Assembly (NCBI RefSeq): GCF_030646165.1
Contig: NZ_JAUTDO010000003.1
Location: 434,001-498,000 of the forward strand
DNA: 64,000 nucleotides
Direction: 5' to 3'
Source: Conexibacter sp. CPCC 206217
GTDB taxonomy: Bacteria; Actinomycetota; Thermoleophilia; Solirubrobacterales; Solirubrobacteraceae
A model generated the notes under the pieces. That model was not told where the DNA came from. It was given only the letters and a program-made list of their open reading frames with translations, and ran no database searches. Below are positions 39,550 to 50,100 of the stretch, piece after piece (within the stretch, counting starts at the first letter, position 1; each line of letters begins with the position of its first letter). Made by a program: the position numbers and the translations under genes.

Positions 39550-40446
39550 TCAGCCCAGCGCCCGCTCGATCAGGTGCCGTTCGGGGTCGAAGCCGGGGAT
39601 CGGGAGGTCTGGCGGGAAGCCCTCGAAGGCGGCCTCCGGCGCGAGCGCGACCAGTTCGGCGGCTTGCAGCGGGGCGTGGGCGGCGATTGCGGCGATCACG
39701 ACGCGCAGCGGGGTCAGGTCGGGGCGCTCGACGTTCATCGAGATCTGGACCTCGTCGGCGCGCTCCAGCGGGAGGCCGATCGCGCGCAGGCCCGGCAGGC
39801 CGTGCGTGCCGCCCTCGCGGATCGCGGCGGCGATCTCGCGTGCCCGCGCGACCGTCGCGGGCGGGCGCAGCGTGACGTTGAAGGCGACCAGCGGCGGGCG
39901 CGCGGCGACGAGCGTCGTGCCGGCGGTCGGGTGCGGGGCCGTCGGGCCGAAGTCAGTTCTCAGGTCGCCCTCGCGCAACCGCCGCGCCAGCTTCACCGGC
40001 CCGCCGCGGCGGATCTGCGCGCGCGTGCGGTGGTCGGCGAGCGCGCCGTACATCAGCACCGGCACGCCGAGGCGGCCGATCAGGTCCGCTGCGACGAGCG
40101 CCTCCGCGCAGGCGGCGCCGCGATCCTCGTCGCGCAGGAAGACGACCGGCGCGACGTCGAGCGCGCCGACGTGCGGGTGGACGCCGTCGTTGGCGCGCAG
40201 GTCGATCCGCTCCAGCGCCTCGCGCGCGCCGGCCGCCAGCGCGGGCGCGAGCGTCCCGGGCGTGCCGGCGAGCGTGACGACGGTGCGGTTGTGGTCGGGG
40301 TCGCGGTGGACGTCGAGCAGCCGCACGCCGCTCCCGCCGCCGCCCGCGAACGCCGCCGCGATCGCGTCGATCGCCGCGTCGTCGCGGCCCTCGGAGACGT
40401 TGGGGACCGCGAGGAGGGTTGGCCCCTCCTCGCTCAGAGCACCCAT
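39550..40446 (-). CDS. Glutamate formiminotransferase-like protein
   Basis: 298 residues, matching the formiminotransferase part of FTCD. The opening LAVPNVSEGRDDAAIDAIA is characteristic; then HRDPDHNRTVVTLAG, RANDGVHPHVGALDVAPVVFL (containing the catalytic His region) and GLRAIGLPLERADEVQISMN. It would move a formimino group from N-formiminoglutamate to tetrahydrofolate in histidine breakdown. No hut genes or cyclodeaminase domain are nearby, and some actinobacterial members have other roles. Its start lies 13 bases inside the upstream peptidase gene, so they form an operon. Confidence 0.85.
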   Translation of the reverse strand: MGALSEEGPTLLAVPNVSEGRDDAAIDAIAAAFAGGGGSGVRLLDVHRDPDHNRTVVTLAGTPGTLAPALAAGAREALERIDLRANDGVHPHVGALDVAPVVFLRDEDRGAACAEALVAADLIGRLGVPVLMYGALADHRTRAQIRRGGPVKLARRLREGDLRTDFGPTAPHPTAGTTLVAARPPLVAFNVTLRPPATVARAREIAAAIREGGTHGLPGLRAIGLPLERADEVQISMNVERPDLTPLRVVIAAIAAHAPLQAAELVALAPEAAFEGFPPDLPIPGFDPERHLIERALG

Positions 40447-41378
40447 CGGCCGGCGTCGAGCACGCGCGTGCCGCCGATCTCCAGCGTCGGCTCCAGCACG
40501 ACCACGTCGAGGTGGATCGGGACGGAGACGGTTCCGCCGATGCCCATGCTCGCGCCGAACGCGACGTGGATCGTGCCGAGGATCTTCTCGTCCTCGAGGA
40601 TGTTGCCGGTCAGCGTCGCCGCGTCGTTGGTGCCGATCCCCAGCTCCGCGACGTTCGTGCCGTTGGGGCCGTGCTTTGCCAGGCGCTCGAAGAACTCTGG
40701 GCCGAACGGACCGTTGGCGGCCGTCAGGTGACCGTTCTCGACGGTCAGGATGACCGGCTCGGGCGAGATCCCCATCGGCGCCAGCGAGGAGGCGACCAGC
40801 TCGCCGCCGCCGCTCAGCGGCGCGATGAAGCCCTCGCCGGCCGGCAGGTTGCCGAACGTGCCGGGCTTCGTCATCTCGCCGATGTCGGCCATGCCGCGGC
40901 GGCCTCTGAGGTCGACCCGCAGGTCCGACCCGCGCGGGCAGGTGACGTGCGCCTCGTCGGCGGCGCTCAGCAGCTCGGTGACCGCGAGCGTGCGCTCCTT
41001 CATCTTCGCGAAGTCGACCGACATCACGCGGGCGATCATGTCGAGCGTCGCGCCCGGCAGCGTCGCGCCGCGCGAGCCGTTGTCGTTGGAGGCCTTGCGC
41101 GCTCTCGTGTGCGACAGCGAGCGCGAGGTCGGCGCGAGGTAGACGTCGCACGCCAGCAGCGCCGCGGCGATCGGCGGCGGCGGCTCGGTGCCGTCGTTCT
41201 CGCGCTCGTCCATCAGCGCCAGTACCGCGTCCGCGCCGTGGCGCGCCGCCATGTCGCGCATCGCCTCGGCCAGCTCACGCGATCTGGGGTCGCCGATCAC
41301 GAGCACGTTCTCACCGTGTCTGATGTCGAGGCAGCGCTCCATGACGGTGATCAGCGCGCGTTCAAGGTCGTCGGACAT
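40434..41378 (-). CDS. Leucyl-aminopeptidase-like / M29-related hydrolase
   Basis: 314 residues. The family (thermophilic aminopeptidase relatives that also include NicX dioxygenases) is indicated by [51 protein letters not shown] with its Glu, [20 protein letters not shown] and [13 protein letters not shown]. It probably has a metal-dependent active site, but whether it cleaves peptides or opens rings is open. The ATG is supported by TAGTTT 6 bases upstream. It is first in the two-gene operon with the formiminotransferase, which suggests a shared degradative role, and is divergent from the aldo-keto reductase. Confidence 0.75.
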   Translation of the reverse strand: MSDDLERALITVMERCLDIRHGENVLVIGDPRSRELAEAMRDMAARHGADAVLALMDERENDGTEPPPPIAAALLACDVYLAPTSRSLSHTRARKASNDNGSRGATLPGATLDMIARVMSVDFAKMKERTLAVTELLSAADEAHVTCPRGSDLRVDLRGRRGMADIGEMTKPGTFGNLPAGEGFIAPLSGGGELVASSLAPMGISPEPVILTVENGHLTAANGPFGPEFFERLAKHGPNGTNVAELGIGTNDAATLTGNILEDEKILGTIHVAFGASMGIGGTVSVPIHLDVVVLEPTLEIGGTRVLDAGRWVL

Positions 41379-41384
41379 GGCCGC

Positions 41385-41390
41385 AAACTA
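41385..41390 (-). promoter_or_regulatory. -10 box of the aminopeptidase-like gene
   Basis: TAGTTT, 6 bases, then ATG at 41378. Confidence 0.45.
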
Positions 41391-41409
41391 GCACTCGTCC
41401 GGGGATGGG

Positions 41410-41415
41410 TATGTT
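41410..41415 (+). promoter_or_regulatory. -10 box of the aldo-keto reductase gene
   Basis: TATGTT, 7 bases, then ATG at 41423. It decides between this ATG and two earlier in-frame ATGs (41405, 41411), which would leave no room for a promoter. Confidence 0.5.
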
Positions 41416-41422
41416 CGAGCTC

Positions 41423-42277
41423 ATGACCACGACTGCGGCTGCCTCAGGAACGTTCAAGATCGGCGGAGACCTCGAGGTCACACGCCTCGGCTACGGCGCG
41501 ATGCGGATCCTCGGCGCCGGCGTCTGGGGCGAGCCGAAGGACCGCGACGAGGTGCTGCGCGTGCTGCGCCGCCTGCCCGAGCTGGGCGTCGACCTGATCG
41601 ACACCGCGGACGCCTACGGCCCGTTCATCTCCGAGGACCTGATCCGCGAGGCGCTGCATCCGTACGGCAAGACCGTCGTCGCGACCAAGGGCGGCTTCAC
41701 GCGCCAGGGACCGAACCAGTGGTCGCCGGTCGGGCGGCCGGCGTACCTGCGCCAGAGCGTCGAGATGAGCCGGCGGCGGCTCGGCGTCGAGACGATCGAC
41801 CTCTACCAGCTGCACCGCATCGATCCCAACGAGGACCGCGAGGCGCAGTTCGCCGAGCTGAAGACGTTCCAGGACGAGGGGCTCGTCCGCCACCTCGGCC
41901 TCTCCGAGGTCACCGTCGAGGAGATCGAGGCGGCGCGCAGCGTGTTCGCGGTCACGACCGTGCAGAACAGATTCAACCTCGCCGATCGCACCTCCGAGGA
42001 CGTGCTCGACTACTGCACGCGCGAGGGGATCGGCTTCATCCCGTGGTTCCCGCTCGCCGCCGGCGACCTCGCGAAGCCGGGTGGCGCCGCCGCTGAGATC
42101 GCCGCCGCGCACGGCGCCACGACCGGCCAGGTCGCGCTCGCGTGGCTGCTCGCGCGCAGCCCCGTGATGCTGCCGATCCCGGGCACCAGCACGGTGCAGC
42201 ACCTGGACGAGAACGTCGCCGCGGCCGAGCTGAGACTGAGCGAGGACGAGGTGGCGCGGCTGCAGGCGGCTGCATAG
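41423..42277 (+). CDS. Aldo/keto reductase
   Basis: 284 residues forming a TIM barrel. The catalytic tetrad is visible: Asp and Tyr in [10 protein letters not shown], Lys in VVATKGGF and His in YQLHRID. The cofactor loop is [13 protein letters not shown] near the C-terminus, fitting NADPH. Relatives reduce aldehydes, including methylglyoxal and pyridoxal; the substrate here is not defined. Monocistronic, divergent from the aminopeptidase-like gene by a 44-base spacer. Confidence 0.88.
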   Translation: MTTTAAASGTFKIGGDLEVTRLGYGAMRILGAGVWGEPKDRDEVLRVLRRLPELGVDLIDTADAYGPFISEDLIREALHPYGKTVVATKGGFTRQGPNQWSPVGRPAYLRQSVEMSRRRLGVETIDLYQLHRIDPNEDREAQFAELKTFQDEGLVRHLGLSEVTVEEIEAARSVFAVTTVQNRFNLADRTSEDVLDYCTREGIGFIPWFPLAAGDLAKPGGAAAEIAAAHGATTGQVALAWLLARSPVMLPIPGTSTVQHLDENVAAAELRLSEDEVARLQAAA

Positions 42278-42357
42278 GGAGCGACGGCGCGGCACGGCGC
42301 GCGGCCTTGCGGCTTCGCGCGCCCGCCGAGCCGGCGCGCGCGGGGATGTCCGCGGCG

Positions 42358-42363
42358 TAGGGT
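42358..42363 (+). promoter_or_regulatory. -10 box of the enoyl-reductase-like gene
   Basis: TAGGGT, 7 bases, then ATG at 42371. Confidence 0.45.
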
Positions 42364-42370
42364 TGGCTGC

Positions 42371-43576
42371 ATGGCCAACACCACATCGGAGCGCCCATAC
42401 GACGTCGTCCTGATCGGTGCGACGGGGTTCACGGGCGCGCTGACGGCCCAGTATCTGGTCGACAACGGCGGCGCGGCCCGGATCGCGCTCGCCGGTCGCA
42501 ATCGCGACAAGCTCGCGGCGGTCACCGAGCGGATCGGGGCGGAGGTGCCGCTGCTGCACGCCGACCTGGACGATCCGTCGTCGCTGCGCGCGCTGGCCGA
42601 GTCGACGCGCGTCGTCGCCTCGACCGTCGGCCCGTTCATCCGCCACGGTGAGCCGCTCGTCGCCGCGTGCGCGGCGGCCGGGACCGACTACGCCGACATC
42701 ACCGGCGAGCCCGAGTTCGTCGACGAGATGTACGTCCGCCACCACGCGACCGCGGTCGAGCACGGCGCGCGGCTGGTGCACTGCTGCGGCTTCGACTCGA
42801 TCCCGCACGACCTCGGCGCGCAGTTCACCGTCGAGCAGCTGCCCGAGGGCGTGCCGCTGACGATCGACGGCTACGTGCGCGCCGGCGCGCAGTTCTCCGG
42901 CGGCACGCTCGACTCCGCGCTGACGGCGTTCTCGCGGATGCGCGGCTCGGCCCAGGTCGCCTCGCAGCGGCGCAAGCTGGAGGGCCGCCCCGACGGCCGC
43001 CGCGTCCACGGCGCCCGCGGCGTCCCCAGGCGCGTCGGCGGCGCGGTCGGCTGGGCGCTGCCGCTGCCGACGATCGACCCGCAGATCGTGCTGCGCTCCG
43101 CCCGCGCGCTGGAGCGCTACGGCCCGGACTTCACCTACGGCCACTGGGCGGCGATCAAGAAGCTGCCGGTCGCGGTCGCCTCGGGCATCGCGCTCCCGTC
43201 GCTCGTGCTCGCCGCGCAGGTGCCGCCGCTGCGCAAGGCGCTCGTCGACCGCGTCGCCAAACCCGGCACCGGCCCGGACGAGCAGCGGCGCCAGAAGAGC
43301 TGGTTCAAGGTGCGCTTCGAGGGCGTCGCGGGCGGCGACGGCGCGGGCGCGCCCGGCGCTGGCGACGGCGGCGGCCCGGTCCGCGTCGTGACCGAGGTCG
43401 CCGGCGGCGATCCCGGCTACACCGAGACGGCCAAGATGCTCGGCGAGTCGGCCCTCTGCCTCGCCCATGACGACCTCCCGCAGCTGAGCGGGCAGTTGAC
43501 GACCGCGGTCGCGATGGGCGGCGCGCTGCGGCAACGGCTGCAGCGCGCCGGGATCACGTTCAGCGTCGTCGGCTAG
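42371..43576 (+). CDS. Saccharopine-dehydrogenase-like / trans-acting enoyl reductase family protein
   Basis: 401 residues. The Rossmann start VVLIGATGFTGALTAQYLV (about residues 12-30), AGRNRDKL, VASTVGPFIRHGEPLVAACAAAGTDYADITGE and HCCGFDSIPHDLG match mycobacterial proteins of the Rv2449c/Rv2953 group. These reduce double bonds of polyketide or glycolipid chains in trans, or act on other lipids. No polyketide synthase is in the window. NAD(P) binding is clear; the reaction is uncertain. Its own TAGGGT -10 box makes it monocistronic. Confidence 0.82.
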   Translation: MANTTSERPYDVVLIGATGFTGALTAQYLVDNGGAARIALAGRNRDKLAAVTERIGAEVPLLHADLDDPSSLRALAESTRVVASTVGPFIRHGEPLVAACAAAGTDYADITGEPEFVDEMYVRHHATAVEHGARLVHCCGFDSIPHDLGAQFTVEQLPEGVPLTIDGYVRAGAQFSGGTLDSALTAFSRMRGSAQVASQRRKLEGRPDGRRVHGARGVPRRVGGAVGWALPLPTIDPQIVLRSARALERYGPDFTYGHWAAIKKLPVAVASGIALPSLVLAAQVPPLRKALVDRVAKPGTGPDEQRRQKSWFKVRFEGVAGGDGAGAPGAGDGGGPVRVVTEVAGGDPGYTETAKMLGESALCLAHDDLPQLSGQLTTAVAMGGALRQRLQRAGITFSVVG

Positions 43577-43633
43577 CGCTTGGCGTCCTGCCGCGCTGCC
43601 CGATCACGCATGCCCCGTCGTTGAAGCGCTGAC

Positions 43634-44227
43634 TCAGCTGGTTGCGCTCATCGACGCGAGCGCGCCAGCGCGCGCTCTTGCCACCAGCGGGCGGGTGTCG
43701 CAGCCATCGACGTGGTCGTTGACGATGCCGCAGGCCTGCATCGCGGCGTAGGCGGTCGTCGGGCCGACGAAGCGGAAGCCGCGTCTCTTCAGGGCCTTCG
43801 CGAGCGCTCTGGACTCCGGCGTCGTCGCGGGGAGGCCGCTCAGCGACTCAGCGGCGGGCGCTGGAGCGGCCGGTGCGAAGGACCACAGCAGTCTGGCGAC
43901 GTCGGTGCCGGCGTCTCGCAGTTCCAATACCGCACGGGCGTTCGCGATCGTCGCCTCGATCTTCGCGCGGTTGCGGACGATCCCGGCGTCCTGCATCAGG
44001 CGCGCGACGTCGTCGTCGCCGAACTGCGCGACCTGCTCGGGATCGAAGCCGGCGAACGCCGCGCGGAAGTTGTCGCGCTTGCGCAGGATCGTGATCCAGG
44101 CAAGGCCGGACTGGAACGCCTCCAGGCAGATCCGCTCGTAGACGGCGCGCTCCTGCACGACGGGGAAGCCCCACTCCTCGTCGTGGTAGTGCTCGTACAG
44201 CTCGTTCCCGTCACCGAAGCAGCGCAT
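43634..44227 (-). CDS. tag: DNA-3-methyladenine glycosylase I
   Basis: 197 residues. The Tag fold is shown by YHDEEWGFPV, ERICLEAFQSGLAWITILRKR, DAGIVRNRAKIEATI and GFRFVGPTTAYAAMQACGIVNDH. The structural Zn ligands are all present: Cys3 (MRCF), His14 (HYHDEEW) and the final HVDGC His and Cys. It removes 3-methyladenine from alkylated DNA. Normal length; monocistronic, convergent with the gene to the left and 74 bases from the kinase gene. Confidence 0.93.
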   Translation of the reverse strand: MRCFGDGNELYEHYHDEEWGFPVVQERAVYERICLEAFQSGLAWITILRKRDNFRAAFAGFDPEQVAQFGDDDVARLMQDAGIVRNRAKIEATIANARAVLELRDAGTDVARLLWSFAPAAPAPAAESLSGLPATTPESRALAKALKRRGFRFVGPTTAYAAMQACGIVNDHVDGCDTRPLVARARAGALASMSATS

Positions 44228-44301
44228 GGCGAAGATCGTGGCAGCTCGGCATGACCGACGCCGCGTCGCGGACGGGGCGCGATCGGGTGAGCGAGCCGTC
44301 C

Positions 44302-47300
44302 TCAGTGCTGCGAACGGAACCGGTCCAGCACGACCTGCGTGTGGCCGAACAGGTCGACGATCTCGTCGACGCGCCCACCCGGATCCTCGACGCCGCCGTC
44401 GCGCGCCTCCTGCTCCAGGTCCGCGCTCGCCTGCGCCAGCCGCATCGCGCCGATGCTCGCGCTGGCGCTCTTGAGCGTGTGCGCGGTGCCGCGCAGTAGC
44501 TCCAGGTCCGCGGTCTCGACGGCCAGTCGCAGCCTCGCGAGCAGCGTCGTCCCCTCCTCCTCGTGCAGGTCGATCAGCAGCTCCGCGAGCTGGTCGTCGC
44601 CATGGGTCGCCTCGACGAGCCGCTGAGCGTCCACGATCGGCGCGTCGGGCTCGTGGCCGCCGCCGCTGCCGTCGGGCCCGCCGTGCTGCCCGACGACGCG
44701 CCGCCCGGCACCCCCCGGGGTGCTGTCGAGCACGCGCACCATGTCCTCGCGCGCGACCGGCTTGGTGAGGAAGTCGTCCATCCCCGCGGCGAGGCAGGCG
44801 TCGCGGTCGTCGGTCGCCGCGTTCGCCGTCATCGCGACGATCCGCGGCTGGTGCTCGGCGTCCAGTTCGCGCCGGATCTGCCGCGTCGCCTCCAGCCCGT
44901 CGAGGTTCGGCATCTGCACGTCCATCAGCACGAGGTCGTAGTCCTGGCGATGGACCGCGTCCACCGCCTCCACCCCGTCCCCCGCGACGTCGACGCGGTG
45001 GCCCAGCCGCTCCAGCGTCGCGACCGCGACCTGCTGGTTCACGAGGTTGTCCTCCGCGACGAGGATGTGCAGCGGAGCGCTGAGCGCAGGCGGATGCGTC
45101 GTGGCGTCGACCGCGGCGGGCGAGACGGCGTCGCCGGCGATCGCGGTCGCGAGCGCGTGGCGCAGGATCGCCGGCTTGACGGGCTTGGACAGCGTCGCGG
45201 CGAGCCGGCCGCGCGCGAGCGCGGGGTCGACGCCTCCGATCGAGCTGAGGAGGACGATCGGGAGCGTGTAGCCGGTCGCCTCGGCGAGCGCGTCGGCGAG
45301 GCGCAGGCCGTCCATCTCCGGCATCGCCATGTCGAGGACCGCGATGTCGAACCAGTCGCCCGCGCGCACGAGCGAGAGCGCGTCGGTCGGCCGCTCGAAG
45401 CTCGTCACCTCGATGCCCCAGCCGGCCAGTTGCGCCTGCAGCAGCTCGCGGTTGACGGCGTTGTCGTCGACCACCAGCGCGCGGCAGCCGTGCAGCAGCT
45501 CGGGCACGTCGGCGTCGACCGGATCGGGGCCGGGCAGGCGCGGCAACATCAGCTCGATCGCGAACGTCGACCCCTTGCCGGGCGTGCTGTGGACGGTGAT
45601 CTCACCGCCCATCGCCTCGGTCAGCCGCTTCGTGATCGCGAGTCCGAGGCCGGTCCCGCCGTACTTGCGCGTGATCGACGCGTCGACCTGGGTGAACGAC
45701 TGGAACAGCGAGCCGAGCCTGTCGGGCGGGATCCCGATGCCGGTGTCGCGCACCTCCAGCCGCAGTCGCGCCCGCTCCTCGCCGTCGATCCCGGCGAAGT
45801 TCAGGCGGCCGTGGATGGTGACCGACCCGCGGCTGGTGAATTTGACCGCGTTGGAGAGGAAGTTGATGAGGATCTGGCGCAGGCGCGTGGAGTCGCCGAC
45901 CAGGCGCGTGGAGCCGTCGGTCTCGAGCAGGTAGCCGAGGTCCAGTTCCTTCGCCGCGGCCTGCGGCGCGAGCAGGTCCAGCGACGACTCGATCACCTCG
46001 CGCAGCGCGAACGGATGCGATTCCAGCTCCAGCATGCCTGCTTCGATCTTGGAGAAGTCGAGGATGTCGTTGATGATCGCCAGCAGCTGGTCGCCGCTCA
46101 TCCGCACCGTCTCGACGAAGCGGCGCTGCTCGGCGTCGAGCGGACTGTCGCGCAGCAGGCTCGTCATGCCGACGATCGCGTTCATCGGGGTGCGGATCTC
46201 GTGGCTCATCGTCGCCAGGAACGCCGACTTGGCGTGCGCCGCGCGCTGCGCCTCGTCGCGCGCGTGCTCGATCTCCGCCTGCGCGCGCTGATGCTCGGTG
46301 ATGTCGCGGATCACGCGGCTGATCATCAGCTCGTCGCCGATCAGCGCCGCCGAGACGGTCACCTCGACCGGTATCCGCCGCCCGTCGGGATGGGTCGCGA
46401 CGTCCTCGATCCGCGCGTGGAAGACGGACGGATCGCCGCTCTCGCGGTAGCGCGCGAACGCCGCCTCCTGCGCCTCCCACACCTTCGGCGGCACGCGATC
46501 CTGCGGCGAGACGGCGCCGACCGTCGCGGCGCTGGAGATTCCCAGCAGCTGCTCCGCGCGTGGGTTCCACTCGCGCACGATCCCGTCGCCGTCCATCACG
46601 ACGAGCGCGTCCAGCGACGACTCGATCACGACGCGGATGCGCGCCTCGCTGGCGGCGAGCTGCGCGGTGCGCTCCTCGACGCGCTCGCGCAGCAGCTCGT
46701 TGGAGCGCCGCAGCGAGCGGCGGTTGTGCGCGACCGACCATGCGAGGCCGCCGAACAGCAGCAGGAATATCGCGGCGATCCCGAGCTTCAGCAGGTCCGC
46801 GCGCTGCCTGTCGTCGGCGGCGCGTCGGCTGACGAGGTCGACGACCTCGGCGTTGCGCGTGCGCAGTCTGTCGGCGGAGGCGGCGACGGCCGCGAGCTGC
46901 GCGGTGGTCGTCGCGGACGAGAGCGCCGGGCCGAGCCGATCGCGGAAGGCGGCGACCTCGTCGGCGACCTGCGCCATCTCCCGCCGCACCGACGCGTCCT
47001 CGATCTGGCCGAAGGTGTTGTCGCCGCCGCGCCGGCCGAGCGCGCCGCGCAGTTGCGCCTGCGCGCTCGCGATGCGCTCGGCGGTCGCGTTCGCGTCGAG
47101 GGCCGCCGGCGAACCGTCGGCCGCGGCGTGCAGCGCCATCGAGGCGCCCGACAGCTCGCGCCCGACGTGCTGGGCGACGAGCACGGAACGGGTGTGGTCG
47201 CGCTCGGCGGCGAGCGTCGAGCCGAACACGAACAGGACGATCGCGAGCGTGACGGCGCCGAGCAGCAGGATTCCGGCAACCGTCGGGTCGAAGCCGAAGC

Positions 47301-47433
47301 GGAATCGACCGCGAGGCGCCCTGCGCGCGACATTGTCGTCCGGCACCTCTGACGTCACCCTGCCTCCCGACGTGGTCGTCGCGGCGTTCTCGCCCGCCCG
47401 CACGGGCAAGTGCACGTTGTCTCCCGCTTCCAT
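44302..47433 (-). CDS. Hybrid sensor histidine kinase (PAS, HisKA, HATPase, two REC, HPt)
   Basis: 1043 residues, a complete phosphorelay in one chain. A membrane helix at about 50-72 is followed by an extracytoplasmic helical sensor (about 75-205) and a second helix (about 210-232). A PAS domain follows (about 262-385, ending [15 protein letters not shown]). HisKA has [16 protein letters not shown] with the phospho-His; HATPase_c has [11 protein letters not shown] and [14 protein letters not shown]1 has LVVDDNAV and [15 protein letters not shown]2 has [11 protein letters not shown], and the HPt domain ends the protein with [13 protein letters not shown]. Both receivers keep the phospho-acceptor Asp. 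No partner response regulator is adjacent, so its output is encoded elsewhere. Confidence 0.92.
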   Translation of the reverse strand: MEAGDNVHLPVRAGENAATTTSGGRVTSEVPDDNVARRAPRGRFRFGFDPTVAGILLLGAVTLAIVLFVFGSTLAAERDHTRSVLVAQHVGRELSGASMALHAAADGSPAALDANATAERIASAQAQLRGALGRRGGDNTFGQIEDASVRREMAQVADEVAAFRDRLGPALSSATTTAQLAAVAASADRLRTRNAEVVDLVSRRAADDRQRADLLKLGIAAIFLLLFGGLAWSVAHNRRSLRRSNELLRERVEERTAQLAASEARIRVVIESSLDALVVMDGDGIVREWNPRAEQLLGISSAATVGAVSPQDRVPPKVWEAQEAAFARYRESGDPSVFHARIEDVATHPDGRRIPVEVTVSAALIGDELMISRVIRDITEHQRAQAEIEHARDEAQRAAHAKSAFLATMSHEIRTPMNAIVGMTSLLRDSPLDAEQRRFVETVRMSGDQLLAIINDILDFSKIEAGMLELESHPFALREVIESSLDLLAPQAAAKELDLGYLLETDGSTRLVGDSTRLRQILINFLSNAVKFTSRGSVTIHGRLNFAGIDGEERARLRLEVRDTGIGIPPDRLGSLFQSFTQVDASITRKYGGTGLGLAITKRLTEAMGGEITVHSTPGKGSTFAIELMLPRLPGPDPVDADVPELLHGCRALVVDDNAVNRELLQAQLAGWGIEVTSFERPTDALSLVRAGDWFDIAVLDMAMPEMDGLRLADALAEATGYTLPIVLLSSIGGVDPALARGRLAATLSKPVKPAILRHALATAIAGDAVSPAAVDATTHPPALSAPLHILVAEDNLVNQQVAVATLERLGHRVDVAGDGVEAVDAVHRQDYDLVLMDVQMPNLDGLEATRQIRRELDAEHQPRIVAMTANAATDDRDACLAAGMDDFLTKPVAREDMVRVLDSTPGGAGRRVVGQHGGPDGSGGGHEPDAPIVDAQRLVEATHGDDQLAELLIDLHEEEGTTLLARLRLAVETADLELLRGTAHTLKSASASIGAMRLAQASADLEQEARDGGVEDPGGRVDEIVDLFGHTQVVLDRFRSQH

Positions 47434-47547
47434 TGATCCGTCAAACGGAAGTCGGCAAAGGTTGGATGCTCGCGGGCCGGAGTCGGCACCAAACCTCCAT
47501 TTTCGTGCAGGTTCCGCCGCGCGAGGTGCTGCGCCGCGTGCTGGACG

Positions 47548-47578
47548 AAAAAGCGCCAGCCCGTTCGGAGCTGGCGCT
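47548..47578 (-). terminator. Rho-independent terminator after tRNA-Met
   Basis: On the minus strand the stem AGCGCCAGC / GCTGGCGCT (9 perfect pairs, 9-base loop, 47552-47578) is followed by a run of Ts. It starts 4 bases after the tRNA 3' end and insulates the kinase gene downstream. It is the only classical terminator with a T-run that I found in the window. Confidence 0.88.
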
Positions 47579-47581
47579 AGA

Positions 47582-47655
<74 letters not shown>

Positions 47656-47821
47656 GCGGGCGGCGAAGGATAGCGAACGGCGCAGCGCGAGCCAGGGCGC
47701 CGCTGCAACGGCTATGTGCCAAGCACGTCAGTGCGGCGTCGCCGCCTCGTCAAGTGCGTCATGTGGGTGCCGATCACCGATGCCTAGGAGGCTCTGCACG
47801 AGACGAGTGGACGAGGATGTG

Positions 47822-50029
47822 ATGCTGGGTCGCGCGAGACGCCACGAGCAGGTCGGCGAGACAACGCAGGTGAAGCCCGATGCGGCGAGCGTCGATGCGC
47901 AGATGCGCCTCGAGCTCGTGCTGGCGGCGTCCGGGATGGCGTTGTGGGACATGGAGGTCGTCGCGGGCGATCCGGTCAACCCGGACAACGCGTTCCGTTG
48001 GTCGCCGGAGTTTCGGGCGATGCTCGGCTTCACGGACGAGCGCGACTTTCCTGACGTGCTCGACGCGTGGGCTTCGCGGCTGCACCCGGATCACAAGGAC
48101 GACGTGCTGGCCGCGTTCGCCGCTCATCTGACCGACAGATCGGGCCGCACGCCCTACGACGTCGAGTACCAGCTTGCGCTCAAGGACGGCTCGTACCGCT
48201 GGTTCCGCGCCACGGGCGAGACGCTGCGCTCCGACGACGGCACGCCGCTGCGCGTCGTCGGCGGCCTGCACGACATCCAGGCTGAGAAGGAGGCCGGCGG
48301 CCAGATGGCCGACGCGCAGATGCGCCTGGAGTTGATGCTGGCGGCCTCCGGCATGGCGTTGTGGGACATGGAGGTCGTCGCCGGCGACCCCGTCAATCCC
48401 GCGAACGCGTTCCGCTGGTCGCCGGAGTTTCGGGCGATGCTCGGCTTCACGGACGAGAACGACTTCCCCGACGTGCTGGACGCCTGGGCGTCGCGGCTGC
48501 ATCCCGACCACAAGGACGACGTGCTGGCCGCGTTCGCCGCTCATCTGACCGACAGATCGGGCCGCACGCCCTACGACGTCGAGTACCAGCTCGCGTTGAA
48601 GGACGGCTCGTACCGCTGGTTCCGCGCGACCGGGGAGACGCTGCGCTCCGACGACGGCACGCCCCTGCGCGTGGTCGGCGGGCTCAACGACATCCATGCG
48701 AGAAAGGAGGCCGACGGCAGGATGGCCGACGCGCAGATGCGCCTCGACCTGACGTTGGCCGCCTCCGGCATGGCGCTGTGGGACATGGACGTGGTCGCGG
48801 GCGATCCGGTCAACCCGGACAACGCGTTCCGTTGGTCGCCGGAGTTTCGGGCGATGCTCGGCTTCCGCGACGAAAACGACTTCCCCGACGTGCTGGACGC
48901 CTGGGCGTCGCGGCTGCACCCCGACCACAAGGACGACGTGCTGGCCGCGTTCGCCGCGCACCTCGTCGACAGATCGGGCCGCACGCCCTACGACATCGAG
49001 TACCTGCTCGCGTTGAAGGACGGCACGTACCGCTGGTTCCGCGCCACGGGCGAGACGCTGCGCTCCGACGACGGCACCCCGCTGCGTGTCGTCGGCGGCC
49101 TGCACGCGATCCACGCTGAGAAGGAGGCGCGCGAGCGCACACGCGACGCGCAGATGCGCCTCGACCTCGTGCTGGCGGCGTCCGGGATGGCGCTGTGGGA
49201 CATGGAGGTCGTCGCCGGCGACCCCGTCAATCCCGCGAACGCGTTCCGCTGGTCGCCGGAATTTCGGGCGATGCTCGGCTTCACGGACGAGAACGACTTC
49301 CCGAACGTGCTCGACGCGTGGGCGTCGCGGCTGCACCCGGACCAGAAGGACGCGGTGCTGGAAGCGTTTGCCGCGCACCTCGTCGACAGAAGCGGCCGCA
49401 CGCCGTACGACGTCGACTACCAGGTGATGTTGAAGGACGGCTCCTACCGCTGGTTCCGCGCGACCGGGGAGACCCTGCGCTCCGACGACGGCACCCCGCT
49501 GCGCGTCGTCGGCGGCCTCAACGACATACACGCGGAGAAGGAGGCGCAGCAGCGCATCGACGCGGACGCGATCCGCCTGCGCAGCGCTGCCGACTCGCTC
49601 AGCGAGGTCGGCAACGACATGCAGAAGACGACCCGCGACGCCGTCGGCGCGTCGGCCGAGACGGTCGAGACGATGGAGCGGCTCGAGGCCGGCTACAGAC
49701 AGATCGAGACGGTCGTCGGCCTGATCGCCGACGTCGCCGGGCAGACGAATCTGCTGGCGCTGAACGCGACGATCGAGGCCGCGCGGGCAGGCGACGCCGG
49801 ACGCGGCTTCGACGTGGTCGCGAAGGAGGTCGGCGAGTTGGCGACCCGCACCGCCGCCTCGACCAAGGACGTCTCCGCCCGCGTCGCCGCGAGCCGCCAA
49901 GACGTCCAGCAGGCGATCTCCGCCGCGGCCGAGATCCAGCGCGTGATCAGCGCGATCGACGGCTCCCAGCAGGTGATCGTCGGACTCGTCGGCGATCTCA
50001 GCAGAAGCGAGGCGGCGGTCGCCGGCTGA
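47822..50029 (+). CDS. Soluble chemoreceptor with four tandem PAS domains
   Basis: 735 residues from ATG 47822, which has a GAGG site; the reading frame is open further upstream without support. Residues 25-163, 164-302, 303-441 and 442-580 are four copies of a 139-residue PAS_3 unit, each with [45 protein letters not shown] and [20 protein letters not shown]. The last ~150 residues are a short MCP signalling domain whose tip is [17 protein letters not shown] and [15 protein letters not shown]. There is no membrane helix. No cheA, cheW or motility gene is in the window. The repeats probably bind the same ligand or cofactor in series; ligand unknown. Confidence 0.9.
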   Translation: MLGRARRHEQVGETTQVKPDAASVDAQMRLELVLAASGMALWDMEVVAGDPVNPDNAFRWSPEFRAMLGFTDERDFPDVLDAWASRLHPDHKDDVLAAFAAHLTDRSGRTPYDVEYQLALKDGSYRWFRATGETLRSDDGTPLRVVGGLHDIQAEKEAGGQMADAQMRLELMLAASGMALWDMEVVAGDPVNPANAFRWSPEFRAMLGFTDENDFPDVLDAWASRLHPDHKDDVLAAFAAHLTDRSGRTPYDVEYQLALKDGSYRWFRATGETLRSDDGTPLRVVGGLNDIHARKEADGRMADAQMRLDLTLAASGMALWDMDVVAGDPVNPDNAFRWSPEFRAMLGFRDENDFPDVLDAWASRLHPDHKDDVLAAFAAHLVDRSGRTPYDIEYLLALKDGTYRWFRATGETLRSDDGTPLRVVGGLHAIHAEKEARERTRDAQMRLDLVLAASGMALWDMEVVAGDPVNPANAFRWSPEFRAMLGFTDENDFPNVLDAWASRLHPDQKDAVLEAFAAHLVDRSGRTPYDVDYQVMLKDGSYRWFRATGETLRSDDGTPLRVVGGLNDIHAEKEAQQRIDADAIRLRSAADSLSEVGNDMQKTTRDAVGASAETVETMERLEAGYRQIETVVGLIADVAGQTNLLALNATIEAARAGDAGRGFDVVAKEVGELATRTAASTKDVSARVAASRQDVQQAISAAAEIQRVISAIDGSQQVIVGLVGDLSRSEAAVAG
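47894..49561 (+). repeat. Four exact-length 417-base tandem repeats (PAS units)
   Basis: Units start at 47894, 48311, 48728 and 49145, each 417 bases long, in frame. Long stretches are identical at DNA level between copies, for example CCGGAGTTTCGGGCGATGCT in three of the four (one base differs in unit 4). This points to recent tandem duplication or continuing gene conversion. Confidence 0.95.
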
Positions 50030-50087
50030 GCGGGGGTGCATCCCGTGTCCTGTGCCGTCGCTTTGCGCGGCACCGGTGACACGCCAC

Positions 50088-50093
50088 TAGCCT
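50088..50093 (+). promoter_or_regulatory. -10 box of the short-chain dehydrogenase gene
   Basis: TAGCCT, 7 bases, then ATG at 50101. Confidence 0.45.
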
Positions 50094-50100
50094 GGATGGC

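Noticed and set aside
47894-49561. Periodic repeats considered as a CRISPR or satellite array
   Set aside because: The 417-base period is in frame and encodes complete PAS domains; there are no short repeats with unique spacers.
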